A DNA stretch of 64,000 nucleotides from the NCBI GenBank assembly GCA_041389495.1, contig JAWKRT010000005.1, positions 124,001 through 188,000 of the forward strand, read 5' to 3'. How positions within the stretch are numbered: the first letter of the stretch is position 1; each line of letters begins with the position of its first letter. The notes beneath the pieces are model-generated. The model was not told the DNA's origin, did not search any database, and saw only the letters and a list, made by a program, of their open reading frames with translations. Source of the DNA: Myxococcota bacterium. GTDB lineage: Bacteria > Myxococcota_A > UBA9160 > UBA4427. Positions 46,308 to 55,132 of the stretch are shown here, piece by piece. The position numbers were made by a program, and so were the translations under genes.

Positions 46308-47401
46308 GCGGGCGCGCGCCGTGGCGCGGCGGGGTCGAGGACGAGAGCGTGCTCGCGCGCGTCGCGTTCGCTCCGCTCTCGCCGTTCGCCGCGCTCTACG
46401 CGCTCGGCGCGCGCGCACACCGCGCCGCGTGGGGAGCCGCGCCGCGCGCGGGCGCGCGCTCGATGCTCCGACCGGAGCGCCTGCCGTGCCGCGTCGTCGC
46501 GGTCGGGAGCGTCGTCGCGGGCGGAGCGGGCAAGACGCCGCTCGCGGCCTTCGTCGCGCGCGGTCTCGCGGCGCGCGGTCACCGCGTCGCCGTCGCGAGT
46601 CGCGGCTATGGGCGCCGCGGCGCGCGCGGACGCGAGCCGCTCGTCGTGTCCGACCGCGAGCGTCTGCGCGGCGACGTCGCGAGCTGCGGCGACGAGCCGA
46701 TGTGGCTCGCAGCCGCGCTCCCGGGCGTTCCCGTCCTCGTCGCGCGCGACCGCGCGCGCGCCGGGCGCCTCGCGCACGCGCTGTTCGCGACCGACGTGCT
46801 CGTGCTCGACGACGGCCTGCAGCACCACCGCGTCGAGCGCGACGTCGCGATCGGCGTCTTCGACGCGGCGGCCGGGCTCGGCAACGCGCGCGTGCTCCCG
46901 CGCGGCCCGCTGCGCGAGCCCCTCGCGGCGCTCGGCGCGTGCGACGCGATCGCGGTCGTCGGCGGCGCGCTCCGCGCGCGCGACGAAGCGCTCGTGGCCG
47001 CCGCCGCGCCGCGGGCGGCGCGGTTCGCGGCGCGGCGCGACGTGGTCGGCGTGCGCGGGCTCGGGCTGCGCGAGAGCGCGCCGCCGTCGCTCCTGCGCGG
47101 CCTTCGCGCGGGAATGCTGTGCGGCATCGCGAGCCCGCGCTCGTTCCGCGCCTCGCTCGAGGCGGAGGGCGCGGTCGTCGTCGCGGAGCGCGTCTTCGCC
47201 GACCACCACCGCTTCCGCGCGCGCGACCTGCGCGGCCTGGGCGCGGCCGCGCCGCTCTGGCTCGCGACCGAGAAGGACGCGCCGAAGCTCCGCGCCGACT
47301 GGGCGCGCGCGGCGGGCGTCGACGTGCGCATCGTCGCGAGCCGCGCGCGCGTCGAGCCGGAGGCGCCGTTCTTCGACTGGCTCGAGCGCGCGCTGGCCTA
47401 A
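46304..47401 (+). CDS. lpxK: Tetraacyldisaccharide 4'-kinase
   Basis: 365 aa membrane-associated P-loop kinase phosphorylating the 4' position of the lipid A disaccharide. Walker A VGSVVAGGAGKTPLAAFVA (about 66-84), VASRGYGRRG, SCGDEPMWLA, VLVLDDGLQHHRVERDV and LWLATEKDAPKL are family motifs. GTG start overlaps the waaA stop. Its TAA overlaps the stop of the convergent kinase gene on the other strand. Confidence 0.95.
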   Translation: MSGRAPWRGGVEDESVLARVAFAPLSPFAALYALGARAHRAAWGAAPRAGARSMLRPERLPCRVVAVGSVVAGGAGKTPLAAFVARGLAARGHRVAVASRGYGRRGARGREPLVVSDRERLRGDVASCGDEPMWLAAALPGVPVLVARDRARAGRLAHALFATDVLVLDDGLQHHRVERDVAIGVFDAAAGLGNARVLPRGPLREPLAALGACDAIAVVGGALRARDEALVAAAAPRAARFAARRDVVGVRGLGLRESAPPSLLRGLRAGMLCGIASPRSFRASLEAEGAVVVAERVFADHHRFRARDLRGLGAAAPLWLATEKDAPKLRADWARAAGVDVRIVASRARVEPEAPFFDWLERALA

Positions 47402-48312
47402 CGAGAGGCGCGCGCGAGCGCGAAGCCCAGGCGGTGGAGGAGGACGCCGGCGCGGGCCCGCGGCCAGGCGCGGGTGAGCGCGCGGCCGAGGGCGTCGTCG
47501 CCGCGCAGGTAGGCCGCCGCGAAGGCCCGCGTCCCGGCCTCGCCGACGCGCTCCGCGAGACCCTGCTTGTGGAGCGAGCGCAGCAGGCGCGCGAGCTCGC
47601 GCGCGCGCCGGGCGGGCGAGGGCGCGGCGCCCGCGACCGCGCGGTCGAGGTCGACGACCCACGCGCGCGCTCCGTCCGCGTCGACGAGCAGGTTGCCGAG
47701 GTGGAGATCGGCGTGGCGTCCGCCCGCGTCGTGGAAGGCGCGCACGGCCGTGCCCGCGGCCGCTGCGACGCGCGCGACCTCGTCGGGCGTCGCGGCCCGC
47801 AGCTGCGGCGCGGGCGGCGCGGCGTCGTCGATGCGCACGCTCGCCACCACCGCGTGCCAGCGGCGCGCGCGCGCGGTGCGGCGCGCGACGGCGAACGCGG
47901 GCTCTGCGACGGGGGCTCCGCGGTGCCAGAGTGCGACGTGCGCGCGCAGCTCGGCGAGCGGACGTGCGGGCGTGGGGAGCGAGCGCGCGCGCAGCCGCGC
48001 CAGCAGGCCGCCGGGCGCGTACGCGCGAGCGACGATCGACACCTCGATCCCGTCTTCGTCGTGGGCTTCGTCCTGGTCTTCGCCGCCGCGGCCCGACGCG
48101 CGGCGCGCTGCGAGCACGGCGACCGGCGCGCGGCCGGGGGCCTCTCCGCCGCGCATCGCGCGCGCCGCCGCGTCCCGCGGTGGCGCGGCGAGCGCGAGCC
48201 AGGCGTCGCGCGGCCCGTGCGCGAGCGAGCGCGCCGCGTCGAGGAAGGCCGGCGTCGCGAGCAGCGCGACATCGCCGCGCCGCAGCTCGTGCAGGCCGTC
48301 GCGCACCGTCAC
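47398..48312 (-). CDS. Lipopolysaccharide (Kdo) kinase-like protein
   Basis: 304 aa protein of the InaA/KdkA/WaaP kinase group. The kinase catalytic loop is GRHADLHLGNLLVDADG, followed by the metal-site region ARAWVVDLDRAV. Upstream, EVSIVARAYAPGGLLARLR is like the family's lysine-strand region. GTG 48312 overlaps the lptF stop. In Haemophilus and Vibrio, KdkA phosphorylates a single Kdo. Substrate here (Kdo or heptose) cannot be told from sequence. Confidence 0.78.
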   Translation of the reverse strand: MTVRDGLHELRRGDVALLATPAFLDAARSLAHGPRDAWLALAAPPRDAAARAMRGGEAPGRAPVAVLAARRASGRGGEDQDEAHDEDGIEVSIVARAYAPGGLLARLRARSLPTPARPLAELRAHVALWHRGAPVAEPAFAVARRTARARRWHAVVASVRIDDAAPPAPQLRAATPDEVARVAAAAGTAVRAFHDAGGRHADLHLGNLLVDADGARAWVVDLDRAVAGAAPSPARRARELARLLRSLHKQGLAERVGEAGTRAFAAAYLRGDDALGRALTRAWPRARAGVLLHRLGFALARASR

Positions 48313-49439
48313 GGCGCGACCCGACGCCCGCCGCGCCGCAGCACGACGAGCGCGACGATCGCGGTGACGAGCATCGGGACCCAGATCGCGAGCGCGGGCA
48401 GGATGCGGTGCTCGCGCGTGAGGTAGCGACCGAGGCTCGTGAGGCCGTAGAAGCCGAAGACGGCGGCCGTGCAGGCGAGGATCGCGAGCGAGCGAGAGCG
48501 GCGCGGCGTCGCGAGCCCGAGTCCGATCGCGACGAGACCGAACGCGGGAGCCGCGAGCGGAGCCGCGAGACGGCGGTGTCGCTCGAGCTCGTACAGGTCG
48601 CGGCGCGGCTTGCGCACGCCTTCGAGCGTCTGCCCGGCGTCGATGCGCGCGATGACGCGGGCGAGCTCGTGGAACGCGAGCTCGTCGGGGTTGCGGCGGT
48701 CGTGGCGATCGTCGAGCAGGCTCTCTGCGGCGACCGAATAACGAGCGGTCTCGAAGCGGACGCTCCGCACGCGCGGGGGGGCCTCGTCCGGCGCGTCGAT
48801 CGCGATCGTTCCCCGCTCGAGCGAGAGGTGCAGCACGCCGGTCGCGTCGTCGCTCTCGAGCCGGCCGCCGCGCGCGAACAGGGCGAACGAGCGCTCGGGC
48901 GTGGTGCGATCGTAGATCACGATGCCGTGCAGCTCGCCCTCGGCCGTGCGCTCCTCGACGAAGATCACGCGGTCCTCGACGCCGCGGAAGCGCCCCTCCT
49001 GCACGATGCTCCCGCGCAGGGCGAGCTCCGTCAGCATGCGCCGCAGCGAGACGCGCGCGTGCGGCTCGACGTCGCGCACGAGCCAGCCGGTCAGCGCGAC
49101 GACGGCGAGCCCGAGCGCGAGCGCGGGGACGACGAGCGCGGTGAGCCCGTTGCCGAGGCTGCGCATCGCGAGGATCTCGCGCCCGGCCGCGAGCCGTCCG
49201 ACGGCCAGCGTGACGCCGAACGCGAACGCCATCGGGAGCGCGTGCGGAGCGAGGATCGCGAAGACGTACTGCAGCACGAGCAGCGCGTGCGGGCCGTCGA
49301 GGCCGACCTCGAGCAGCGTCTCGAGCCGCTCGAGCAGCTGCTGGCAGACGAGCACGAAGGCGATGCCGGAGAAGCAGAGCAGGGTGAAGAGCGACATCTC
49401 GCGCGCCAGGTAGAGCGACAAGGTGCGCGGGAAACGCAT
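48309..49439 (-). CDS. lptF: LPS export ABC permease LptF (YjgP/YjgQ family)
   Basis: 376 aa. N-terminus RFPRTLSLYLAREMSLFTLL; TM segments at about 15-37, 55-75 and 98-120, then a beta-jellyroll periplasmic domain (about 125-265: SIVQEGRFRGVEDRVIFVEE), and three C-terminal TMs (FGLVAIGLGLATPRRSRSLA). Extracts LPS from the inner membrane with LptB/G. ATG 49439 is chosen over ATG 49466 because it gives the family start. Only one LptF/G permease is in the window. Confidence 0.9.
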   Translation of the reverse strand: MRFPRTLSLYLAREMSLFTLLCFSGIAFVLVCQQLLERLETLLEVGLDGPHALLVLQYVFAILAPHALPMAFAFGVTLAVGRLAAGREILAMRSLGNGLTALVVPALALGLAVVALTGWLVRDVEPHARVSLRRMLTELALRGSIVQEGRFRGVEDRVIFVEERTAEGELHGIVIYDRTTPERSFALFARGGRLESDDATGVLHLSLERGTIAIDAPDEAPPRVRSVRFETARYSVAAESLLDDRHDRRNPDELAFHELARVIARIDAGQTLEGVRKPRRDLYELERHRRLAAPLAAPAFGLVAIGLGLATPRRSRSLAILACTAAVFGFYGLTSLGRYLTREHRILPALAIWVPMLVTAIVALVVLRRGGRRVAP

Positions 49440-49447
49440 GCCGGCGT

Positions 49448-49453
49448 ATCCTA
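49448..49453 (-). promoter_or_regulatory. Possible -10 hexamer before lptF
   Basis: On the minus strand TAGGAT (49453-49448) ends eight bases before the ATG at 49439, in the 41-base gap between divergent lptF and the heptosyltransferase gene. No -35 seen. The same AGGA could instead serve as a ribosome site. Confidence 0.25.
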
Positions 49454-49480
49454 CTCGCGGCTCCATCCCCAGGCGAGGCC

Positions 49481-50779
49481 GTGCCCGACTCCCTCCTCCA
49501 CCGCGCCCCGCTCCCCGCGCACGCACGACGCGTGCTCGTGATCCGCCTCGGCGCGCTCGGCGACGTCGTGCGCACGCTGCCGGCGGTCGCGCTGCTGCGC
49601 GCGCGCCGGCCCGGGCTCGCGATCGACTGGCTCGTCGAGGAACGCGCGCGCGGGCCCCTCGAAGGCTTCCGCGCCGTCGATCGCATCGTCGAGCTGCCGC
49701 GTCGCGCGCTCGTCGCCGACGTGCGGGCCGGCGCGCTCGGGCGCGCGGGCGCGCGGCTGCGCGCCGTCGTGCGCGCGCTGCGCGCGGCGCGCTACGACGC
49801 CGCGATCGACTTCCACGGCATCGCGAAGAGCGCGTTGCTGGCGCGGCTGTCGGGCGCGCCGCTCCGCTACGGCTATGCGCGGCCGCACGCGCGCGAGGGT
49901 GCGTGGCTGCTCGCGACGCATCGCGCGCGGCTCGCGCGCGGCGAGCTCTCGCGCCACGCGCGCAACCGCGCGCTGGTCGACTTCGCGGCGCCGGCGGCAC
50001 CGACGGCGGAGGGCGAGGACGGCGAGGGTGGCAGCGCGCGCGACGAGCGCGCGGCGCTCGCGCACGCGTTCGCGGTCGACGCTCGCGCGCGCGCCGCGCT
50101 CGCGCACGCGCTCGCCGGCGGCGGCGCGGTCGCACCCGCGCGTCCGCCCGTGCTCCTCCATCCCGGAACGAGCGCCGGCGCCGCGCACAAGCGCTGGACG
50201 CCGGACGGATTCGCCGCGCTCGCGGCGCGGCTCGCGCGCGCGGGGGAGCGCGTGCTCGTCGCGCGCGGCCCCGGCGAGGACGCGCTCGCGCAGGCGATCG
50301 TCGACGCCGCGGGCGGCGCCGCGGCGCTCGCCCCCGCGACCGCGACCTTCGCCGATCTCGCCGCGCTCGCGTCGCTCGCGTCGGTCGTCGTCGCGCCCGA
50401 CAGCGCGGCGATCCACGTCGCGTCGCTCGTCGGCACGCCGGTCGTACAGCTCGTCGGCCCGACCAACCCGGTCGAGAACGCGCCGGGCGAGGGCGCGCCG
50501 TGGCGGCGCGTGCGCGCCGCGCGGCCGCTCCCCTGCGCACCGTGCCGGCGCGGCTGCGCGGCCGCGGCGTGCATGCGCGCCGTCCGCGCCGCGGACGTCG
50601 AACGCGCGGTGCGCGAGCTCGTCGGCCCCCGGCGCGCCGCGTGCGGGGCCACGGTCGAGGCCGCGGTCGAGGTGTCTCGAGCGACGGAGGGCGCGGCGGC
50701 GGCCCGCGCGACCGGCGGCGCGGAGGCGACCGCGCGCGCGGAAGGTCGCGCCCGCGACGGCGCGCGCGCGCGCGCGTGA
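49481..50779 (+). CDS. ADP-heptose:LPS heptosyltransferase (GT9), first copy
   Basis: 432 aa, GTG start. GT9 layout: VLVIRLGALGDVVRTLPAVA (about 18-37), AIDFHGIAKSALLARLSG, VLLHPGTSAGAAHKRWTPDG, VVVAPDSAAIHVASLVGTPV and VQLVGPTNPVENAP. Resembles WaaC (heptosyltransferase I) most, which adds heptose to Kdo. The last roughly 50 residues are Ala/Arg-rich and probably disordered. Overlaps the next GT9 gene by four bases. Confidence 0.9.
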   Translation: MPDSLLHRAPLPAHARRVLVIRLGALGDVVRTLPAVALLRARRPGLAIDWLVEERARGPLEGFRAVDRIVELPRRALVADVRAGALGRAGARLRAVVRALRAARYDAAIDFHGIAKSALLARLSGAPLRYGYARPHAREGAWLLATHRARLARGELSRHARNRALVDFAAPAAPTAEGEDGEGGSARDERAALAHAFAVDARARAALAHALAGGGAVAPARPPVLLHPGTSAGAAHKRWTPDGFAALAARLARAGERVLVARGPGEDALAQAIVDAAGGAAALAPATATFADLAALASLASVVVAPDSAAIHVASLVGTPVVQLVGPTNPVENAPGEGAPWRRVRAARPLPCAPCRRGCAAAACMRAVRAADVERAVRELVGPRRAACGATVEAAVEVSRATEGAAAARATGGAEATARAEGRARDGARARA

Positions 50780-51897
50780 CGGCGTCCGGCGAGCGCCTCC
50801 CTGCGACCGGTGCGGCGCGCCTCCCCGAGCGCATCGCGGCGCGCGTGCCGGCGCTCGCGTCCGGGGACGGTGCCGCGCGCATCGCCGTGCGCCTTCCCAA
50901 CTGGACGGGCGACGCCGTGATGGCGACGCCCGCCCTGCGCGCGCTGCGCGCGGGCTTCCCGCGCGCGCGCATCAGCGCGCTCGTGCGCGAGGGGCTCGCG
51001 CCGCTCCTCGAAGGGCTCGCGCACTGCGACGAGGTCGTGTCCCTGCGGTCGTGGCGCCGCGGTGCAGTCGCGCTGCTCGACGAGGCGCGCGCGCTGCGCG
51101 CGCATCGCTTCGACCTCGGCGTGTGCCTGCCCGACTCGTGGTCGTCCGCGCTGCTCCTGCGCGCGGCCGGCGTCGCGTGCGTGGTGGGCCACGCGCGCGC
51201 GGGGCGAGCGCCGCTGCTGCACGTCGCGGTCGCGCCCGAGCGAGCGTGGGGGCCGCGGCGGCGCGTGGCGCGGGAGCTCCGCGCCCTGCACGTCGTCGAG
51301 GCGATCGGATGTCCGCCGCGCGGCACGCACCTCGAGCTCGCGATCGGCGCGCGCGACGCGAGCGAGGCCGATGCGCTGCTCGCCGCGGGCGGCCTCGCGC
51401 CGCGCGATGCGTTCGTCGCGCTCGCGCCCGGCGCCTCGTACGGCGACGCGAAGCGCTGGCCGCCCGCGTCGTTCGCGCGCGTCGCGGACGGCCTCGCGGA
51501 GATCGGCGTGCGCGCCGTCGTCGTCGGCGCGCCCGAGGAGGCCGAGCTCGCTCGCGCGGTCGCGCGCGCCGCGTCGTGCGAGGTCGTCGATCTCGTCGGA
51601 CGAGCGGGGCTCGGCGCGCTCAAGGCCGTGCTCGCTCGCGCGCGCGCGCTCGTCGCGAACGACGCGGGCGCGCGGCACGTGGCCGTCGCGGTGGGGACGC
51701 CGGCCGTCGTGCTGTTCGGGCCGACCGACCTCGCGCGCACCGACTGCAACCTCGAGCGCGTGACGCCGCTCGCGACCGACGTGCCGTGCCGTCCGTGCGG
51801 GCGGCGGAGCTGCCCGATCGACGGCCGCTGCATGGCGGGCATCGCGCCGGAAGCCGTGCTGCAGGCGGTGCGCAGCGCGCTCGCCGGCGCGACCTAG
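50776..51897 (+). CDS. waaF: ADP-heptose:LPS heptosyltransferase (WaaF-like GT9), second copy
   Basis: 373 aa. IAVRLPNWTGDAVMATPALR (about 36-55) is the WaaF-type N-terminus; then LVVNDAG-type VANDAGARHVAVAVGTPAVV and LFGPTDLARTDCNLE; a cysteine cluster (CRPCGRRSCPIDGRCM) near the C-terminus is typical of this subgroup. Likely adds the second inner-core heptose. GTG 50776 overlaps the previous stop. Confidence 0.9.
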   Translation: MTASGERLPATGAARLPERIAARVPALASGDGAARIAVRLPNWTGDAVMATPALRALRAGFPRARISALVREGLAPLLEGLAHCDEVVSLRSWRRGAVALLDEARALRAHRFDLGVCLPDSWSSALLLRAAGVACVVGHARAGRAPLLHVAVAPERAWGPRRRVARELRALHVVEAIGCPPRGTHLELAIGARDASEADALLAAGGLAPRDAFVALAPGASYGDAKRWPPASFARVADGLAEIGVRAVVVGAPEEAELARAVARAASCEVVDLVGRAGLGALKAVLARARALVANDAGARHVAVAVGTPAVVLFGPTDLARTDCNLERVTPLATDVPCRPCGRRSCPIDGRCMAGIAPEAVLQAVRSALAGAT

Positions 51898-52073
51898 CGC
51901 CGCGCTCGCTCCCGCGGCGCATCGCCGCGAGCTCGGCGTCGGTACCGCCGTGCGGTGTGCGCGCGGCGGGCTCGACGCCGATCGCCAAAGCTGGAACCCT
52001 TGCGCCCCGCGCTCCGCCCCGGCCCTCGCGCACCGCGCGCGCCGCGCGTCGCGCCTCGCAGAGGAATCCGCGC

Positions 52074-53201
52074 TTGGCTCGACGCCACGACGACCACGAG
52101 CGCGCCCGCACCGGCGCGGTCGCGCCCCGGCGCGCGGCGCGCGCAGCCCGCGCGGACGCGCCTGCTCCGGCGCGGTCGCGGGCCGGCGCAAGGCTCGACC
52201 GCCGCCGCATCGAGCGGCTCCTCGATCGCTTCCCGACGCTCGAGATCCTGGTCGTCGGCGACGTCGTGCTCGACGAGTACCTGATCGGCGACGTCTCGCG
52301 CATCAGCCCCGAGGCGCCGGTGCCCGTCGTGCACGTGCGGCGCGAGGCGACCGCGCTCGGCGGCGCGGGCAACGTCGTGCGCAACGTCGTCGCGCTCGGT
52401 GGGCGCTGCCGGCTGTGCTCGTGCATCGGCCGCGACGCGGACGGCGACGAGGTGATGCGCCTGCTCGCCGCGCTCGGCGTGCCGGGCGACGGCGTGCTGC
52501 GCGTCGCGGGGCGCCCGACGACGCGCAAGTCGCGCGTCGTCGCGCAGAGCCAGCAGATCGTCCGCGTCGACCGCGAGACGCACGAGCCGCTCGCGAAGTC
52601 GGCCGCGAAGGCGCTCGCGGAGGCGGTGCGCGGCGCGGCCGCGACGGCCGACGGCGCGATCCTCGAGGACTACGGCAAGGGGCTCTTCACGCGCGCGACG
52701 ATCCGCACCACGATGCAGATCCTCGCCGACGCGGGCGTGCCCGTCGCGGTCGACCCGAAGGACGAGCTCGCGCCGTTCCGCGGCGCCGAGCTCGTGAAGC
52801 CGAACCTGCGCGAGGCCGCACTGCTCGCGGGCGCGCGCGACGCGACGCCGCGCGACCTTCCGCGCATCGCCGCGCGGCTGCGCGCGAAGCTCGGCGGCGC
52901 CAAGCTCGCCATCACGCGCGGCGCCGACGGCATCCAGCTCTTCGAGGGCACCGACCCGGGCGAGGGCGTGCACGTCGCCGCGCCCCGGCGCGAGGTGTTC
53001 GACGTGCAGGGCGCGGGCGACACGACGATCGCGGCGCTCGCGCTCGCGCTGCGCGCGGGCGCCACGTTGCGCGAGGCCGCGGTCGTGGCGAACGCGGCGG
53101 CCGCGACCGTCGTCGCGAAGGTCGGAACGGCGACGGCGTCGCGCGACGAGGTGCGCGCGCAGCTCGCCGACGCGATCGCGGTCGCGGAGGCGTCGGCGTG
53201 A
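52074..53201 (+). CDS. hldE1: D-glycero-beta-D-manno-heptose-7-phosphate kinase
   Basis: 375 aa PfkB-family kinase that makes heptose 1,7-bisphosphate for ADP-heptose. TTG start at 52074 with AGAGGAA about eight bases upstream; an Arg-rich 40-residue lead precedes the domain (FPTLEILVVGDVVLDEYLIG, ISPEAPVPVV, ATALGGAGNVVRNVVALGG). The catalytic motif is DVQGAGDTTIAALALALRAG. The C-terminal nucleotidyltransferase domain of fused HldE is absent, so HldE2 (rfaE2) must be elsewhere. Confidence 0.93.
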   Translation: MARRHDDHERARTGAVAPRRAARAARADAPAPARSRAGARLDRRRIERLLDRFPTLEILVVGDVVLDEYLIGDVSRISPEAPVPVVHVRREATALGGAGNVVRNVVALGGRCRLCSCIGRDADGDEVMRLLAALGVPGDGVLRVAGRPTTRKSRVVAQSQQIVRVDRETHEPLAKSAAKALAEAVRGAAATADGAILEDYGKGLFTRATIRTTMQILADAGVPVAVDPKDELAPFRGAELVKPNLREAALLAGARDATPRDLPRIAARLRAKLGGAKLAITRGADGIQLFEGTDPGEGVHVAAPRREVFDVQGAGDTTIAALALALRAGATLREAAVVANAAAATVVAKVGTATASRDEVRAQLADAIAVAEASA

Positions 53202-54088
53202 TCCGCAGCATGACGGGCTTCGGGCGCGCGGACTTCGCGGTCGGCGAGCTCGCGTTCGAGGTCGAGGTCCGCTCGGTGAACCACCGCTATCTCGACGTGC
53301 GCGCGAAGCTCCCGCGCGTGCTCGCGCGCTGCGAGGCCCGCGCGGTGGCCGCCGTCCAGGCGCACCTGCAGCGCGGCAAGGTCGACATGACGATTTCGCA
53401 CGCGTCGTCGTCGGCGGCGCCGGCGCGGCTCGAGATCGACCGCGAGGCCGCGGGGCAGTACGTCGAGGCGGCGCGCGAGCTCGCGCTGCGCTTCCACCTC
53501 TCGAACGAGCTCGACGTCGCGACGCTGCTCGCGCTCCCGGGCGTCACGCGGCTCACCGAGCCCGAGCTCGCCGAGGACGAGCTCGAGCGCGCGCTCGACG
53601 ACGGCGTCGCCCGCGCGCTCGCGGCGCTCGACGCGATGCGCGAGCGCGAGGGCACCGCGCTCGCGAGCGAGCTCGACGGGCGGCTCGAGCGCGTCGCGGC
53701 GCTCGCGGGCGAGCTCGAGAGCCGATCGGACGTCGTGCGCGAGGCCGTGCGCGAGCGGCTGCGGCGGCGCGCGCGGCAGCTCGAGCAGGACACGGGCCTG
53801 CTCGACGAGGCGCGCCTGCACCAGGAGATCGTGCTCGCGGCCGATCGGCTCGACATCACCGAGGAGGTCGTGCGCCTGCGCAGCCACGTCGACCAGTTCC
53901 GCGCGATCGTCGCGGAGGCGGGCCGCGCGACGCCCGTCGGGCGCCGCCTCGACTTCCTGCTCCAGGAGATGGGCCGCGAGGCGAACACGACGGGCTCGAA
54001 GGCCAACGACGCGGAGCTCGCGCACTTCGTCGTCGAGCTCAAGACGGAGCTCGAGCGCGTGCGCGAGCAGGTGCAGAACGTTGAGTAG
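53198..54088 (+). CDS. yicC: YicC family endoribonuclease
   Basis: 296 aa. N-terminus IRSMTGFGRADFAVGELAFE, SVNHRYLDVRAKLP; C-terminal DUF1732 region with LDFLLQEMGREANTTGSKAN and VVELKTELERVREQVQNVE. YicC proteins are RNases in E. coli. GTG 53198 overlaps the kinase stop. The yicC-remA-gmk order is as in Bacillus and many deltaproteobacteria. Confidence 0.95.
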   Translation: MIRSMTGFGRADFAVGELAFEVEVRSVNHRYLDVRAKLPRVLARCEARAVAAVQAHLQRGKVDMTISHASSSAAPARLEIDREAAGQYVEAARELALRFHLSNELDVATLLALPGVTRLTEPELAEDELERALDDGVARALAALDAMREREGTALASELDGRLERVAALAGELESRSDVVREAVRERLRRRARQLEQDTGLLDEARLHQEIVLAADRLDITEEVVRLRSHVDQFRAIVAEAGRATPVGRRLDFLLQEMGREANTTGSKANDAELAHFVVELKTELERVREQVQNVE

Positions 54089-54398
54089 CGCGCGGAGCCG
54101 GACGGGCCCGGCCGCGCGCGACGCGGCCGAGGGCGGCGGCTTCGAGGCGCCGCGCCTGTTGAACATCGGCTACGGCAATCTGCTCGTCGCCTCGCGCGTG
54201 ATCGCGATCGTGGCCTCGCAGTCCGCGCCGATGCGGCGGCTGCGCGAGGAGGCGGCCGAGCGCGGGAAGCTCGTCGACGCGACGCAGGGGCGGCGCACGC
54301 GCTCGATCCTGATCACCGACAGCGACCACGTCGTGCTCTCGGCCGTGAACCCCGAGACGCTCGCCGCGCGCCTCGCGCCCGGGGACGGCGGCGCGTGA
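54081..54398 (+). CDS. RemA-like DUF370 protein
   Basis: 105 aa, TTG start within the yicC end. The DUF370 core is LLNIGYGNLLVASRVIAIVA and RGKLVDATQGRRTRSILITD, with HVVLSAVNPETLAARL at the end. RemA of Bacillus is a DNA-binding regulator of biofilm matrix genes; in proteobacteria the role is unknown. A roughly 24-residue N-terminal extension is polar. Overlaps gmk by four bases. Confidence 0.9.
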   Translation: MSSARSRTGPAARDAAEGGGFEAPRLLNIGYGNLLVASRVIAIVASQSAPMRRLREEAAERGKLVDATQGRRTRSILITDSDHVVLSAVNPETLAARLAPGDGGA

Positions 54399-55066
54399 GC
54401 GCTCGCGAGCGCGGGCGCCCGTTCCTCGTCGCGGCGCCGTCGGGCACGGGCAAGACGACCGTGTGCCGCGAGGTGATGCGGCGCGACCCGCGTCTGCGCT
54501 TCTCGATCTCGCACACGACGCGCGCGCCGCGCGCGGGCGAGGTGGACGGCGAGCACTACCACTTCGTCGACGTCGCGACGTTCCGGCGCATGGTCGACGC
54601 CGGCGCCTTCCTCGAGCACGCCGAGTACGCGAACAACCTGTACGGCACGAGCTGGGCCTCGCTCGAGACGCCGCTCGCGCAGGGCTACGACCTGCTGCTC
54701 GAGATCGAGGTGCAGGGGGCGAGGCAGGTGCGCCGCAAGCAGGGGCGGCACGGGCTCGACGTGTGCTTCATCTTCCTGCTCCCGCCCTCGCGCGCCGAGC
54801 TCGAGCGCCGCCTGCGCGCGCGCGGCACGGACTCCGAGGACGCGATCGGGAAGCGTCTCGCCGTCGCCGACGTCGAGCTCGAGGCCGCCGAGATCTTCGA
54901 CTACGCGGTCGTCAACGACGAGCTCGCGACGGCGGTCGAGGACGTGCTCGCGATCGTCGGCGCGGTGCGCGAGGGCCGCGCGGCCGCGATCGCGGAGCGC
55001 TTCGGTCGCGAACGCGTGGTGGAGCGCTGGCGGCGGACGGCCGAGGAGGGCGCTCTGGGCGTCTAG
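54395..55066 (+). CDS. gmk: Guanylate kinase
   Basis: 223 aa, GTG start. P-loop APSGTGKTTVCREVM (about 14-28), SISHTTRAPRAGEVDGEHYH (GMP-binding), YGTSWASLETPLAQGYDLLL, and EIEVQGARQVRRKQG. Converts GMP + ATP to GDP + ADP. rpoZ, which usually follows gmk, is missing: only 66 bases separate it from the rel/spoT gene. Confidence 0.96.
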   Translation: MSARERGRPFLVAAPSGTGKTTVCREVMRRDPRLRFSISHTTRAPRAGEVDGEHYHFVDVATFRRMVDAGAFLEHAEYANNLYGTSWASLETPLAQGYDLLLEIEVQGARQVRRKQGRHGLDVCFIFLLPPSRAELERRLRARGTDSEDAIGKRLAVADVELEAAEIFDYAVVNDELATAVEDVLAIVGAVREGRAAAIAERFGRERVVERWRRTAEEGALGV

Positions 55067-55072
55067 CCCGCT

Positions 55073-55095
55073 CCGCGCTCGATTGCCGAGCGCGG
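55073..55095 (+). terminator. Hairpin between gmk and rel/spoT
   Basis: CCGCGCTCG (55073-55081), loop ATTGC, CGAGCGCGG (55087-55095): a perfect 9-bp stem six bases after the gmk stop. No T tract. The next promoter's -35 sits in its loop, so it may also affect that promoter. Confidence 0.5.
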
Positions 55096-55112
55096 GCGCG
55101 CGCCGGTACCCT
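55083..55112 (+). promoter_or_regulatory. rel/spoT promoter (sigma70-type)
   Basis: -35 TTGCCG (55083-55088), 18-base spacer, -10 TACCCT (55107-55112). The predicted start lies near 55119, 14 bases before the ATG. Resembles the bamA promoter. Confidence 0.45.
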
Positions 55113-55132
55113 CGCCCGCGGACCCGGACGGC

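Noticed and set aside
51990..52006. Sigma54-like GG...GC (CTGGAACCCTTGCGC) before the heptose kinase gene
   Set aside because: The GG-GC spacing is three bases too short.
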